Shown here: positions 9,103 to 17,514 of the stretch, one piece after another
How positions within the stretch are numbered: the stretch's first letter is position 1
Layout of the letters: each line of letters opens with the position of its first letter
Assembly (NCBI RefSeq): GCF_003600155.1
Contig: NZ_QWLD01000034.1
Coordinates: forward strand, 1 to 64,000
Length of the DNA stretch: 64,000 nt
Source: Nesterenkonia muleiensis
Lineage (GTDB): Bacteria; Actinomycetota; Actinomycetes; Actinomycetales; Micrococcaceae
Direction: 5' to 3'
Program-made: the position numbers and the translations under genes
The notes under the pieces: model-generated
Database searches by the model: none
Seen by the model: only the letters and a program-made list of their open reading frames with translations
Told to the model about the DNA's origin: nothing

Positions 9103-10623
9103 ATGGCGGTGCTCAACGAACGCCTCGACGGGAACCCGTATCTGCAGCGCGCGGATGTGGAGTGGATCCACGCGCTGCTCGGCGATTGGCAGCTGCTCTC
9201 TGACCTTGCGTTCTCCGATCTGGTGCTTTGGTTCCCCGACACTGCGGAGGGTGTTGTAGAGTCCGTGGGCCGTTCATTCGTGGCTTTGGCGCAGGCGCGG
9301 CCCTCGACCACACAGACGCTGATCCACCGGGATGTGATCGGCGACCGGATCCGGGCCGACCTGCGCCGAATGGTGGAACGGTCCTGGATGGCCAAGGTGG
9401 AGACCAACTCCTCGGATCAGGGGCAGCCCACACCGGCGAGAATGCGGGTGACTGCGATCCCCCTGGTGCGCTCCGGCCGGACAGTCGCGGTGGTGACCCT
9501 GCACTTCTCCGTCGCTGCGCTGCGCACTCCTTCCCGGATGGAGCTCACCTACCGCAGATGCGCCACCGACCTGCTCAGCATGATCGCTCAGGGGGCATGG
9601 CCGGACACCGCCCAGGAGTTCACCGCATACTCCGGGGCCCCCCGGGTGGGGGATGGGCTGCTTCGGCTTGACGCGGAGGGAAGAATCACCTTCGCCAGCC
9701 CCAACGCGGTGTCCGCTCTGTCGAGGCTGGGGGTCCAGGACGCCCTGGAGGGTCGCCCCTTGGCGGGGATCGGTGCTGAGCTGCAGCGAGCCACCGGGCT
9801 GGCTGTGGACGAGTCTCAGCCCATGATGCTCACCGGCCGCCGTGCTATGCGCGCCGAGCTGGAAGCTCACGGCGCTGCGGTGACGCTGCGCTCGATCCCG
9901 CTCCACCGGGACGGAGAGCGTTTCGCCGCGCTGGTGCTCTGCCGCGACGTCACCGAGCTGCGCCGCAGGGAGAAGCAGCTGATGAGCCGGGAGGCCACCA
10001 TCAAGGAAATTCACCACCGGGTGAAGAATAATCTCCAGACAGTCTCAGCGCTGCTGCGCATGCAGTCCAGGCGGATGGACTCCCAGGAGGGGCGCGAAGG
10101 CCTGAGCCGAGCCATGCGGAGGGTCGAGACGATCGCCATGGTCCACGATTCACTCTCCCAGGGCTTGGAGGAGAGTGTGGATGTCGATGAACTAATGCGC
10201 CGTCAGCTGCGCCTGGCCGCGGAGATGGCCCAGTCCGACCGGACCGCGCAGACTTCTCTGGTGGGCAGTTTCGGCCAACTGCCTCCGGATATGGTGACGC
10301 CACTGGCACTGGTGATCACCGAGATCGTGGCCAACGCGGTGGAGCACGGGCTTCCCGGGGTTCAGCCCGCCGAGCCGCTTCAGGTGAGTCTCAGTGTCCA
10401 GAGGCATGCCGACGCCGCCGGACGCCAACGGTTGGATATCGAACTGACCGACGATGGTGTCGGCATCCCCGAACAGGACTGGGAGCCCGGACTCGGGCTG
10501 CAGATTGTACGCACCTTGGTCCGGGGTGAACTCTCAGGATCCATTGAATGGCTCCCCTGGCGAGGGGCGGATGCGGAGAGACCCGGGACACGCGTGGTGA
10601 TCCGGGCCCCGATCCTGGGTTAG
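9103..10623 (+). CDS. pdtaS: sensor histidine kinase PdtaS
   Basis: A 506-residue soluble histidine kinase. Residues about 1-145 match the GAF-like N-terminal domain of PdtaS, about 165-285 a PAS domain, and then a HisKA_2 dimerisation segment with phospho-acceptor H304 in IKEIHHRVKNNLQTVSALL. The HATPase domain shows EIVANAVEHG (N box), LTDDGVGIPE (G1) and GLGLQIVRTL (G2). In mycobacteria PdtaS phosphorylates the ANTAR antiterminator PdtaR; no PdtaR gene is present here. The order pdtaS-whiB1 matches Rv3220c-Rv3219. No membrane segment. It follows the glutamate dehydrogenase gene closely and may be co-transcribed with it. Confidence 0.92.
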   Translation: MAVLNERLDGNPYLQRADVEWIHALLGDWQLLSDLAFSDLVLWFPDTAEGVVESVGRSFVALAQARPSTTQTLIHRDVIGDRIRADLRRMVERSWMAKVETNSSDQGQPTPARMRVTAIPLVRSGRTVAVVTLHFSVAALRTPSRMELTYRRCATDLLSMIAQGAWPDTAQEFTAYSGAPRVGDGLLRLDAEGRITFASPNAVSALSRLGVQDALEGRPLAGIGAELQRATGLAVDESQPMMLTGRRAMRAELEAHGAAVTLRSIPLHRDGERFAALVLCRDVTELRRREKQLMSREATIKEIHHRVKNNLQTVSALLRMQSRRMDSQEGREGLSRAMRRVETIAMVHDSLSQGLEESVDVDELMRRQLRLAAEMAQSDRTAQTSLVGSFGQLPPDMVTPLALVITEIVANAVEHGLPGVQPAEPLQVSLSVQRHADAAGRQRLDIELTDDGVGIPEQDWEPGLGLQIVRTLVRGELSGSIEWLPWRGADAERPGTRVVIRAPILG

Positions 10624-10723
10624 TTCCGGCGGCGGGGAAGCCCCCTCCGCTTCTCAGTCAGCTGGCGCTGCCCATCACGCCTCGAGTCGGCTCCATCGCT
10701 TCGCTGCGCGCCTCGTGGCGACT

Positions 10724-10972
10724 CTAGCTTGCGCGGCGGGCGCGGGCGGCGCGGCGCTTGAGTGCGCGGCGCTCGTCTTCTGACATGCCGCCCCAGACGC
10801 CAGCGTCCTGTCCGGTGTCCAACGCCCATTGCAGGCAGGTGTCCATCACCGGACAGCGCCGGCACACGCTCTTGGCTTCTTCGATCTGAAGAAGAGCGGG
10901 GCCGGTGTTGCCGACGGGGAAGAAGAGCTCAGGGTCCTTGTCCAGACAAGCTGCTCGGCTGCGCCAATCCAT
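10724..10972 (-). CDS. whiB1: WhiB-family [4Fe-4S] regulator, WhiB1
   Basis: An 82-residue WhiB protein closely matching WhiB1. Four cluster ligands C9, C37, C40 and C46 have the WhiB1 spacing, followed by the GVWGG turn (GQDAGVWGGMSEDERRALK) and a basic C-terminal tail for DNA contact. WhiB1 binds an NO-sensitive 4Fe-4S cluster and the major sigma factor. The ATG at 10972 (MDWRSRAAC) is chosen because it matches the family start and has AAGGAG at 10984-10989; an in-frame GTG at 10981 is too close to that site. It converges with pdtaS. A CRP-like site lies about 130 bases upstream, as expected for whiB1. Confidence 0.96.
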   Translation of the reverse strand: MDWRSRAACLDKDPELFFPVGNTGPALLQIEEAKSVCRRCPVMDTCLQWALDTGQDAGVWGGMSEDERRALKRRAARARRAS

Positions 10973-11099
10973 GGCGATCACTACTCCTTGTGCCTGATCT
11001 CAGGGGTGCTCAGGCCGGTTCTTGGTGTTCAGTGTTAAAGGCTGGCATGTTACGCCCAGGCAAACAAGACCTCTCAGGAGGTGAATCCCAGGAAAGCGG

Positions 11100-11115
11100 T
11101 GTGGGATTACTCACA
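11100..11115. promoter_or_regulatory. candidate CRP/GlxR-type operator upstream of whiB1
   Basis: TGTGGGATTACTCACA matches the CRP/GlxR consensus TGTGA-N6-TCACA in nine of ten half-site positions. It lies about 130 bases upstream of the whiB1 start and overlaps the stop codon (11111-11113) of the phosphotransferase gene. whiB1 of mycobacteria is known to be controlled by CRP, which supports the call. Confidence 0.5.
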
Positions 11116-12334
11116 ATTGCGAATCATGGGTGTGTTCTATGACGGAGATGTGGCCAGAGCGCACGGTACTCTCCGCCGCAGCAATGAAGTACCTGAGCTG
11201 ATCTGGGCTGCGCGCACCGGGAGCCAGGCACAGAAGCGACGCCGCAGTGCGCGCAGCCAGATCATGTCTGCCGCTGTGGGCATATGCGTGCCACAGCGCC
11301 TGGGCGAGGCCAGGGGCTGTTCGGTAGCCCATGGCGTCGAAACTGGGCAGGACCACAAGGTGAGCAAGCATCATGGCCAGGTCATCCCTGCGATGCCCTG
11401 GCCCCACGGTGTCGGCATCGATCAGAGCTGTGACGCGCCTACCATCTTCGGTGAGGAACACGTTGGCCGGGTGAAAGTCGCCGTGGCTTGGTTCTGCGGC
11501 TCCGGGTGAGGTGCTCAACTGATGCCGGATGAGCCTGGAGAGCGTACGGAGACGTTCGGGGTCAGCTCCGCCGGCAACGACAGTATCGATGAAACTCTCA
11601 AAGCGTCTGGCCGCCGGTGTCTTCGGCGGCAGCTGCAGGGCGCTCTCGGTGATGCTCTCCAGCCCAGAGAGAACTGTCTCAGGGCTGATCCGCACCCCCG
11701 GGTTCGGGGAGTTGGGCAGATACAGCAGATCTGTCATCGACACTCCTGGAGCCTGGTCCACCGCGAGAATCCCGTCACCCAGATCGGCTGCGGGCGGGGC
11801 CAGGGTGCACGCCCTGTGCCGAGCTACCAGTTCCGCGATCCTTCGAGGTCTGACCACCTTCAGGAAGACAGTGCGGAACCCCATCTCAGAACTCACCACC
11901 ACCCGGTAGACCGCCCGGCGCAGCGGACGTAGTACCAGCATCTGCGACTGCTCAATCTGCAGCTCGGCTCCAAGCAGCGGAGACAACCGCTGCCTGAGCC
12001 GGTTCTCTTCCTCGACGATGTGCAGCCCTGGCAGCTCCGGATCTGACGGATGGGCCCAGATGTGCAGGATGCCCACTGCTGACTCGCAGCGTACGGCTCC
12101 GATCCGGGCGCGATCGGAGTCACCGAGTTTGCGGGTGCTGGCCACCAGGGTGATCGGGCGCCCGGAGACCTGAGCATGGAAGCGGGCTGAGGTCTCTCCG
12201 TGCGGACGTGAATAGACACGCTTGAGCTCCCATGACTCCAACTCCAGCCCGGAGGTGCGCACTGCGCGCTGCAGCAGGAGATCCATCTCTGCACTGCGCA
12301 GCAGCTGCTCAATCTCCCAATTCACCGCGACCAT
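11111..12334 (-). CDS. APH-fold phosphotransferase
   Basis: A 407-residue protein of the aminoglycoside phosphotransferase/choline kinase fold. The catalytic loop is SHGDFHPANVFL and the metal-binding aspartate lies in ALIDADTVGPGHRRDDLAMM; the N-terminal lobe (about 1-160) is less conserved. Such proteins transfer phosphate from ATP to small hydroxyl substrates; the substrate here cannot be read from sequence. The ATG at 12334 has no clear Shine-Dalgarno, so the message could be leaderless. It is divergent from the histidine kinase at 12423, with a perfect palindrome between them. Two related proteins lie at 22741-25049 in a glycosyltransferase cluster, which may hint at sugar-like substrates. 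Confidence 0.75.
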   Translation of the reverse strand: MVAVNWEIEQLLRSAEMDLLLQRAVRTSGLELESWELKRVYSRPHGETSARFHAQVSGRPITLVASTRKLGDSDRARIGAVRCESAVGILHIWAHPSDPELPGLHIVEEENRLRQRLSPLLGAELQIEQSQMLVLRPLRRAVYRVVVSSEMGFRTVFLKVVRPRRIAELVARHRACTLAPPAADLGDGILAVDQAPGVSMTDLLYLPNSPNPGVRISPETVLSGLESITESALQLPPKTPAARRFESFIDTVVAGGADPERLRTLSRLIRHQLSTSPGAAEPSHGDFHPANVFLTEDGRRVTALIDADTVGPGHRRDDLAMMLAHLVVLPSFDAMGYRTAPGLAQALWHAYAHSGRHDLAARTAASLLCLAPGARSPDQLRYFIAAAESTVRSGHISVIEHTHDSQL

Positions 12335-12359
12335 AGTGACAATTCTGACTGATTATCGT

Positions 12360-12377
12360 GATGAGAAAACTCTCATC
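12360..12377. promoter_or_regulatory. perfect palindrome between divergent genes, candidate operator
   Basis: GATGAGAaaacTCTCATC has 7-base perfect arms and a 4-base spacer. A further half (ATGAGAAAC) occurs at 12406-12414. It lies midway between the phosphotransferase start (12334) and the kinase start (12423), where a regulator could act on both. Similar halves occur at 22298-22313 and 31060-31092. Confidence 0.5.
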
Positions 12378-12422
12378 GCATTTTGTGGCTTACGGTGCCG
12401 GAAAAATGAGAAACTATGCCGC

Positions 12423-13982
12423 GTGAGCGAAACGAGCGCACCTGAGGAACGGGGGTCCAAGCAGCGGTTCAGGTTTGGTCCGCTGCCCCTGTCCGTGCGC
12501 GCCCGTATTCTCACCGCAGTGGTGGGCCTAGCGGCGCTTGCTCTGGTGGTCTCCGGATATACGGCCTACTACCTGCAGCTCATGCAGGTCGAAGACCGTA
12601 TCAATGCTGAGCTGGAGGCGGATGCGCAGGAGTTCGTGATGCTCAGCGGTGACGGTGTTGACCCAGAGACCGGAGAGCGGTTCGCCACACCCTCAGATCT
12701 GGTGCGCACCGCTATGACCCGGATCACTCCGACGCGGAACGAAGGTGCGATCGGCATGGTGGACGGTGAGATGGCCTACGCCTCCCGGGTCGCAGATATT
12801 GCCCTGCAGGACGACCAGGAACTGCTCGAGGCCCTGACCGGCTATGCGGTGGCCGACCGTGCCCAGTTCACCACCATCACCACCGAGCAGACCACGTATC
12901 GTGCTGTGGCGGTCCCGGTGCACGCCGGCGGTGAAGTCGTGGTCGATGGCGAGGGCAGAGACCATGAGGTCGCCGCCTTCGTCCTGGCCTATGACCAGAC
13001 CGCTGAAGAGGCCTTGTTCTCCAGAATCTTCTTCACCTACGCAGGGGTCGCGGTCTTCTCCCTGCTGATTGTCGCCCTGGTGGGATACCTGGTGGCCGGC
13101 CGGCTGTTGGCCCCCATCCGGCTTCTGGCGGACACCTCCCGGCGGATCACCCGTGAGGACCTCTCCGAGCGGATCCGGGTGACTGGAAAGGACGATCTGG
13201 CTGCCATGACTCGTTCGGTCAACGAGATGCTTGATCGCCTGGAGGGCGCGTTCAACGCCCAGGAACAGCTGATCAACGACGTTAGCCACGAGCTGCGTAC
13301 CCCGCTGACCATCCTGCGCGGTCATTTGGAGGTGCTCGACACCGGCGACCGTGAGGATGTGATCTCCACCCGTGAGCTCACCCTTGACGAGCTCAAACGG
13401 ATGAACCGCGTGGTCGATGACCTCACCACCCTGGCCCAGGCAGACCGGCCCGATTTCGTCCAGCTCGCCCCCGTGGATCTGGGGACACTCACCGACGAGG
13501 TCTATGACAAGATCCTCGCCCTGGGCGACCGGCGCTGGCTGGTCAGTGATCGTGCCGAAGGCATGGCAGTGCTCGACCGGGAGCGCATCACCCAGGCGCT
13601 GCTGCAGCTGGCCGCCAACGCAGTGAAGTTCTCCCCGCCCGGCTCAGTGGTCTCCTTGGGCTCACGCGTTGATGGCGGTTCGGTCATGTTTACCGTCCGC
13701 GACCAGGGAACCGGCATCCCTGAGGCGGATCTGGACCGTGTGTTCGAGCGTTTCCAGCGCAGCACCACCACCCAGCCAGGCTCAGGCCTGGGCCTTCCCA
13801 TCGTCAGGGCCATCGCTGAGGCGCATGCGGGAACTGTCCAGGTGGACTCCCGAGTTGATGCAGGAACCACCTTTAGCCTCATCCTGCCCGGTGCGGCTGA
13901 AAAGACCACCCAGCACCTGGCCCCGGCGCTGGGTGCTGATGCGCAGGGCAGCCAGCAGAACCCGGAGGAGAATACCCAGTGA
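12423..13982 (+). CDS. HAMP-domain sensor histidine kinase
   Basis: A 519-residue classical membrane kinase. First membrane helix at about residues 28-50, an acidic extracytoplasmic sensor of about 145 residues, second helix in FFTYAGVAVFSLLIVALVGY, then HAMP. HisKA contains the phospho-acceptor in INDVSHELRTPLTILRGHLE; the ATPase domain has LQLAANAVKFS (N box), VRDQGTGIPEADL (G1) and GSGLGLPIVRAI (G2). The reading frame is open further upstream, but GTG 12423 gives a normal N-terminus (VSETSAPEERG); the Shine-Dalgarno is weak. Its stop overlaps the response regulator start (GTGA), marking a coupled two-component pair. Signal unknown; envelope or antibiotic stress is plausible. Confidence 0.93.
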   Translation: MSETSAPEERGSKQRFRFGPLPLSVRARILTAVVGLAALALVVSGYTAYYLQLMQVEDRINAELEADAQEFVMLSGDGVDPETGERFATPSDLVRTAMTRITPTRNEGAIGMVDGEMAYASRVADIALQDDQELLEALTGYAVADRAQFTTITTEQTTYRAVAVPVHAGGEVVVDGEGRDHEVAAFVLAYDQTAEEALFSRIFFTYAGVAVFSLLIVALVGYLVAGRLLAPIRLLADTSRRITREDLSERIRVTGKDDLAAMTRSVNEMLDRLEGAFNAQEQLINDVSHELRTPLTILRGHLEVLDTGDREDVISTRELTLDELKRMNRVVDDLTTLAQADRPDFVQLAPVDLGTLTDEVYDKILALGDRRWLVSDRAEGMAVLDRERITQALLQLAANAVKFSPPGSVVSLGSRVDGGSVMFTVRDQGTGIPEADLDRVFERFQRSTTTQPGSGLGLPIVRAIAEAHAGTVQVDSRVDAGTTFSLILPGAAEKTTQHLAPALGADAQGSQQNPEENTQ

Positions 13983-14638
13983 CCAATATCCTGATCATCG
14001 AGGACGAGGACCGCATTGCCTCGTTCGTAGAGAAGGGCCTGCGCTCAGCCGGCTACGCCACAGTCCGGGCGGCTACCGCAGGCGAGGGCTTCGAGTACGC
14101 GCTCAACGTCGCGGTGGATCTGGCGGTGCTGGACCTGGGGCTGCCGGATGAGGATGGGTTGCGGCTGCTCTCCCGGCTGCGCGCCAAGAAGTTCGCCGCC
14201 CCGGTGATCATCCTGACTGCCCGGGACACCCCTGCGGATACGGTCAAGGGGCTGGAGTCCGGTGCCGACGACTACATGGCCAAACCGTTCAGCATCGATG
14301 AACTCATGGCCCGCATTCGTCTGCGCCTTCGTGGGGGGTCAGCCGAAGAGCCCACCACGCTGACTGCCGGCGGGCTCACCCTGGACCTGCATTCCCGGAA
14401 AGTGCAGGTCGATGAGACGGAGCATGAACTGTCCTCCCGGGAGTTCACGCTGGCCGAGACGTTCATGCGTCATCCCGGCCAGGTGCTCTCCCGCGAGCAG
14501 CTGTTGGAGATGGTCTGGGGCTACAGCTTTGACCCCGGGTCCAACCTGGTGGACGTCTACGTGCGCTACTTGCGTGCCAAAATCGGTGCCGAGACCATCA
14601 AGACCGTCCGCGGCGTCGGCTACCGCCTCGAGGTGTAG
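13979..14638 (+). CDS. OmpR/PhoB-family response regulator
   Basis: A 219-residue regulator. The receiver domain (1-120) has the acidic pair in IIEDED, phospho-acceptor D52 in LAVLDLGLPDEDG and K102-region lysine in DYMAKPFSIDEL. The DNA-binding domain (about 128-219) is a winged helix of the Trans_reg_C type with LSSREFTLAETFMRHPGQVLS and VYVRYLRAKI plus the terminal TVRGVGYRLEV. GTG start overlaps the kinase stop, so the two are made together. It may autoregulate through the palindrome at 12360-12377 (inference). Confidence 0.95.
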   Translation: MTNILIIEDEDRIASFVEKGLRSAGYATVRAATAGEGFEYALNVAVDLAVLDLGLPDEDGLRLLSRLRAKKFAAPVIILTARDTPADTVKGLESGADDYMAKPFSIDELMARIRLRLRGGSAEEPTTLTAGGLTLDLHSRKVQVDETEHELSSREFTLAETFMRHPGQVLSREQLLEMVWGYSFDPGSNLVDVYVRYLRAKIGAETIKTVRGVGYRLEV

Positions 14639-14710
14639 AGCCCGCTCAAGAGGCTGGTTGCTCCCCAGGGCCGCGGTGCCGCGTTCTCCGAACCGGGCAC
14701 GGGGAAGGGT

Positions 14711-16432
14711 TTACTCATCCATGATCCTATGGGTGCCTGCCCGGCGGGGGTCGTCTGCTCCGGTGATGGTCCCGGTATCGTAGTCTATGGTCAGTGCCTG
14801 GACAGAGCCGAAGTACGGGCGCGGCCAGGGCTGGATCTGCCAGCCCAGATTGTTGAGTTCGGTATGGATGCCGGTGAGCTGCCCCTCTTCGAGGTAGAGC
14901 AGGTTTCCCTCGGAGCGGTAGCGTGCTGAGTTGACCGCGGCTTGGAGGTCTGAGCCATGGAGCGTCCATTGGGTGATGACCGTGGACAGGGCTGGGATCA
15001 GCTGAATGCCTCCCGGGCTGCCGATAGCCATCACGGGCCGGTCCTGGTCATCGAAAACCATGGTGGGGTTCGACCAGGTGACGCTGCGCCGCCCGGGTTC
15101 TGGCTGATTGGCCTGGGAGTCGATGGTGGTGTACCGGCTCAGGGCGTTGTTGAGGAAGTACCCGTCCACGAACTGTCCTGACCCCCAGAAGTCAGTGAGA
15201 GTGTTGGTCATCGAGACCGTCAGCCCGTCCTGATCGATGACCGAGATGTGGGTGGTGTTCGGATCTGAGGTCTCCTCCGGGGCCACCGGGGCCACCGGGG
15301 CAGCCTGGGGAGTTTGGTCTGCTCCACTGGCATCGATGGTGGCGTTGGCCCCGGGGTCGGTGATCTCCTCGATCGGAACATCGACGAAGTCCGGATCACC
15401 CAGCTCGGTCTGGATGGTGTCTTCGGCGACCGCCCAGGCTCGGGAGAGCGTATCGACGTACTCGGGGGAATCTGGGGTCATCTCGGCGATGCCCTGGGCC
15501 TCAGCAATATGCAGCAGCTGGATCAGTGCCGCCCCGGGCAGGGCCGGAGCAGCAGAGACCACTTGGTAGTCACCGAGGTCTCCGCGCACCGGTTCGGTGA
15601 TGACCACCTCATAGTCCTCCAGGCTCTGGGTGTTGATTCCTCCGGACTGGCTGCTCAGCGACTCAGCTAACTCACCGGTGTAGTAATCTTCCCAGCCCGC
15701 ATCAGCCAGCCGCTGCAGAGTCTGGGCCAGCTCGGGCTGGGTGATGGTGTCTCCGGGGCTCAGGGGCGCCCCACCGGGGGCGAAGACGTCGATGCCGGCG
15801 AGGTACTCGGGGCCGTTGCCAGTGGTGATCCGCTCTGCCAGATAGGGTGCGACCTGGGTTCCTTCCTCTGCCAGGGCGATCGCCGGCGCGATGAGCTCCT
15901 CCCATTCCAGTTGCCCATGGTCGGCGTGCAGCTGTCCCATCCCGGCAGCGAATCCAGGGATCCCGGTCTGGCTGGCTGGTATCTGGCCCTCGGTGTTGAC
16001 GACTTCGCGGTAGTCGTAGAACACCGGGTCACCCTCTGGGGCGGCCACGATGACAGAACCGCCTCCGCCTATTCCGGAGGAGACGGGTTCGACCACTGAG
16101 ACCGCGAAGGCAGCAGCGATGGTGGCGTCGACGGCGTTGCCGCCCTGTTCGAGGATGTCTGTGGCCACGTCCACCGCCTCCCGGTTGCCGGCGCTGACAC
16201 CCTGCTGGCTCAGATGTGGCTCTTCGGGCTCGGGCTCCGCACTGGTCTCTTCATCCTGTGGAGACTCGTCGGACTCGGCATCATTTGGCTGCTGCCCGGT
16301 GTCCGTGGTCTGCTCCGCATCCGGGGGCTCAGGGGTGTCCGCTTCGAAGATCCCGCATGATGTGACCAGCAGACTGGCCAGCGCCAGTGGCGCGATGGCT
16401 CGTACTGGGTTGCTTGGCATGGCAATGGGCAT
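14711..16432 (-). CDS. ggt: gamma-glutamyltransferase lipoprotein
   Basis: A 573-residue secreted gamma-glutamyltransferase/hydrolase (N-terminal nucleophile fold), which cleaves gamma-glutamyl bonds of glutathione-like or gamma-glutamyl compounds. The signal peptide ends in a lipobox (LLVTSC, Cys 26), followed by an acidic Glu/Asp/Pro linker to about residue 75. Nucleophile Thr 393 is the first Thr of NTTHISVIDQ, where the precursor self-cleaves, and the GSPGG loop is present (MAIGSPGGIQLIP). ATG 16432 has GAGGTG at 16439-16444 in front; a GTG at 16441 overlapping the previous stop is the alternative. It is the last gene of an apparent PBP-membrane protein-GGT operon, so a wall-linked or nutrient role is possible. 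Confidence 0.93.
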   Translation of the reverse strand: MPIAMPSNPVRAIAPLALASLLVTSCGIFEADTPEPPDAEQTTDTGQQPNDAESDESPQDEETSAEPEPEEPHLSQQGVSAGNREAVDVATDILEQGGNAVDATIAAAFAVSVVEPVSSGIGGGGSVIVAAPEGDPVFYDYREVVNTEGQIPASQTGIPGFAAGMGQLHADHGQLEWEELIAPAIALAEEGTQVAPYLAERITTGNGPEYLAGIDVFAPGGAPLSPGDTITQPELAQTLQRLADAGWEDYYTGELAESLSSQSGGINTQSLEDYEVVITEPVRGDLGDYQVVSAAPALPGAALIQLLHIAEAQGIAEMTPDSPEYVDTLSRAWAVAEDTIQTELGDPDFVDVPIEEITDPGANATIDASGADQTPQAAPVAPVAPEETSDPNTTHISVIDQDGLTVSMTNTLTDFWGSGQFVDGYFLNNALSRYTTIDSQANQPEPGRRSVTWSNPTMVFDDQDRPVMAIGSPGGIQLIPALSTVITQWTLHGSDLQAAVNSARYRSEGNLLYLEEGQLTGIHTELNNLGWQIQPWPRPYFGSVQALTIDYDTGTITGADDPRRAGTHRIMDE

Positions 16433-16437
16433 CGTCT

Positions 16438-17514
16438 TCACCTCTTCAGTAGTGACGGGATTCTCAGTAGTGCTTCCAGCGGGCCGCGCGACGCGACCGC
16501 CCGCCAGGCAGTGCTCAACGTGATGAGCCCGGCGATAATGATCAGGCTGATGGTCATCGATTGGTGAGGCTCTGCCGATTCAGGGCGGACAAGGACTGCA
16601 ATCGCTATCAGGTGCAGGCTGTAGCAGGTAAGCGCCAGCTGTCCGGTAGCCGTCAAGCACCTGGCCGCGGCACCGAGTTTTGGTGTGATCACCAGCATCA
16701 GGCCGATGATCAGTGTTGAGCTCCCGACTGCTGAGATCAGCCACAGTGGCATCTCTGAATGCCCGGATGACAGCACCAGGTGACTAAACCCCAGGGCAGC
16801 ATCAGGCTCGCTGAACGCCCACACCAGCCCGCGAGAGAAGAGAACTCCGGTACCGGCGGCGATCGCTCCGAACGCCATGAACCTGAACTGGATGCCAGCG
16901 CAGGACAGATCCAGCCGGCCCAGCCACATGCCAAAGAGAAACGGAGCCGCCCACACAATCATCGGATACGGGCCAGTCAGTGTCACTGAGGCCAGGATCT
17001 CCACCGGGTTCTGCCCGAAGGCTGCCGGCCCGGTGGGCAGCTCTGTACAGGTACTGACCAGAATGTAGACCACCGGGCCGGCCAGCAGGATAACCACCGC
17101 ACTGCTGAGCAGCCACATGCTCGACCACCGGAGTGTGGTCAGCGCCATCAGGAACAGGGCGGCATACAGGGCGAGGATCACATTGACCCCCACCGGCAGC
17201 AGCTGCAGCCCCAAGCCCAGTACCAGCAGAATTCCCGCTCGCCACAGGACGGTGGACCACAGCGAGCCGCCTCTGGCGGTGACGCTGCGTACGAGCAGAC
17301 TCACCCCGATACCAGCCAAGACGATGAACAGGATGGCGGCCCGCCCATGGGTCAAACGCACCAGCATGCCTTCGACACCCTGGTAGCCAGCGGCGGCACC
17401 GACATTGACGATGACCATTCCGAAGATCGCCAAAGCACGTGCAGCATCCAATCCCGTCAGACGCGATGCCGGTGGGGCCTGTGACTCAGACGCGAGCTTG
17501 GGGGGTGCTTTCAT
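16438..17514 (-). CDS. DUF418/DUF1624-like polytopic membrane protein, possible acyltransferase
   Basis: A 358-residue integral membrane protein with about 10 hydrophobic segments. The first helix begins RLTGLDAARALAIFGMVIVN, the hallmark of the DUF418/DUF1624 (heparan-alpha-glucosaminide acetyltransferase-like) superfamily, whose members are suspected to acylate extracytoplasmic sugars. The frame is open further upstream, but that part is only a translated repeat (poly-Arg); ATG 17514 overlaps the PBP stop by one base (TGATG) and is clearly the start. The stop overlaps the GGT gene region. Operon position between a penicillin-binding protein and GGT suggests envelope modification; this is inference. 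Confidence 0.72.
   Translation of the reverse strand: MKAPPKLASESQAPPASRLTGLDAARALAIFGMVIVNVGAAAGYQGVEGMLVRLTHGRAAILFIVLAGIGVSLLVRSVTARGGSLWSTVLWRAGILLVLGLGLQLLPVGVNVILALYAALFLMALTTLRWSSMWLLSSAVVILLAGPVVYILVSTCTELPTGPAAFGQNPVEILASVTLTGPYPMIVWAAPFLFGMWLGRLDLSCAGIQFRFMAFGAIAAGTGVLFSRGLVWAFSEPDAALGFSHLVLSSGHSEMPLWLISAVGSSTLIIGLMLVITPKLGAAARCLTATGQLALTCYSLHLIAIAVLVRPESAEPHQSMTISLIIIAGLITLSTAWRAVASRGPLEALLRIPSLLKR

Noticed and set aside
15282-15302. GGCCACCGG doublet in the GGT gene
   Set aside because: Two copies only, coding for an Ala-Pro-Val linker; not notable.
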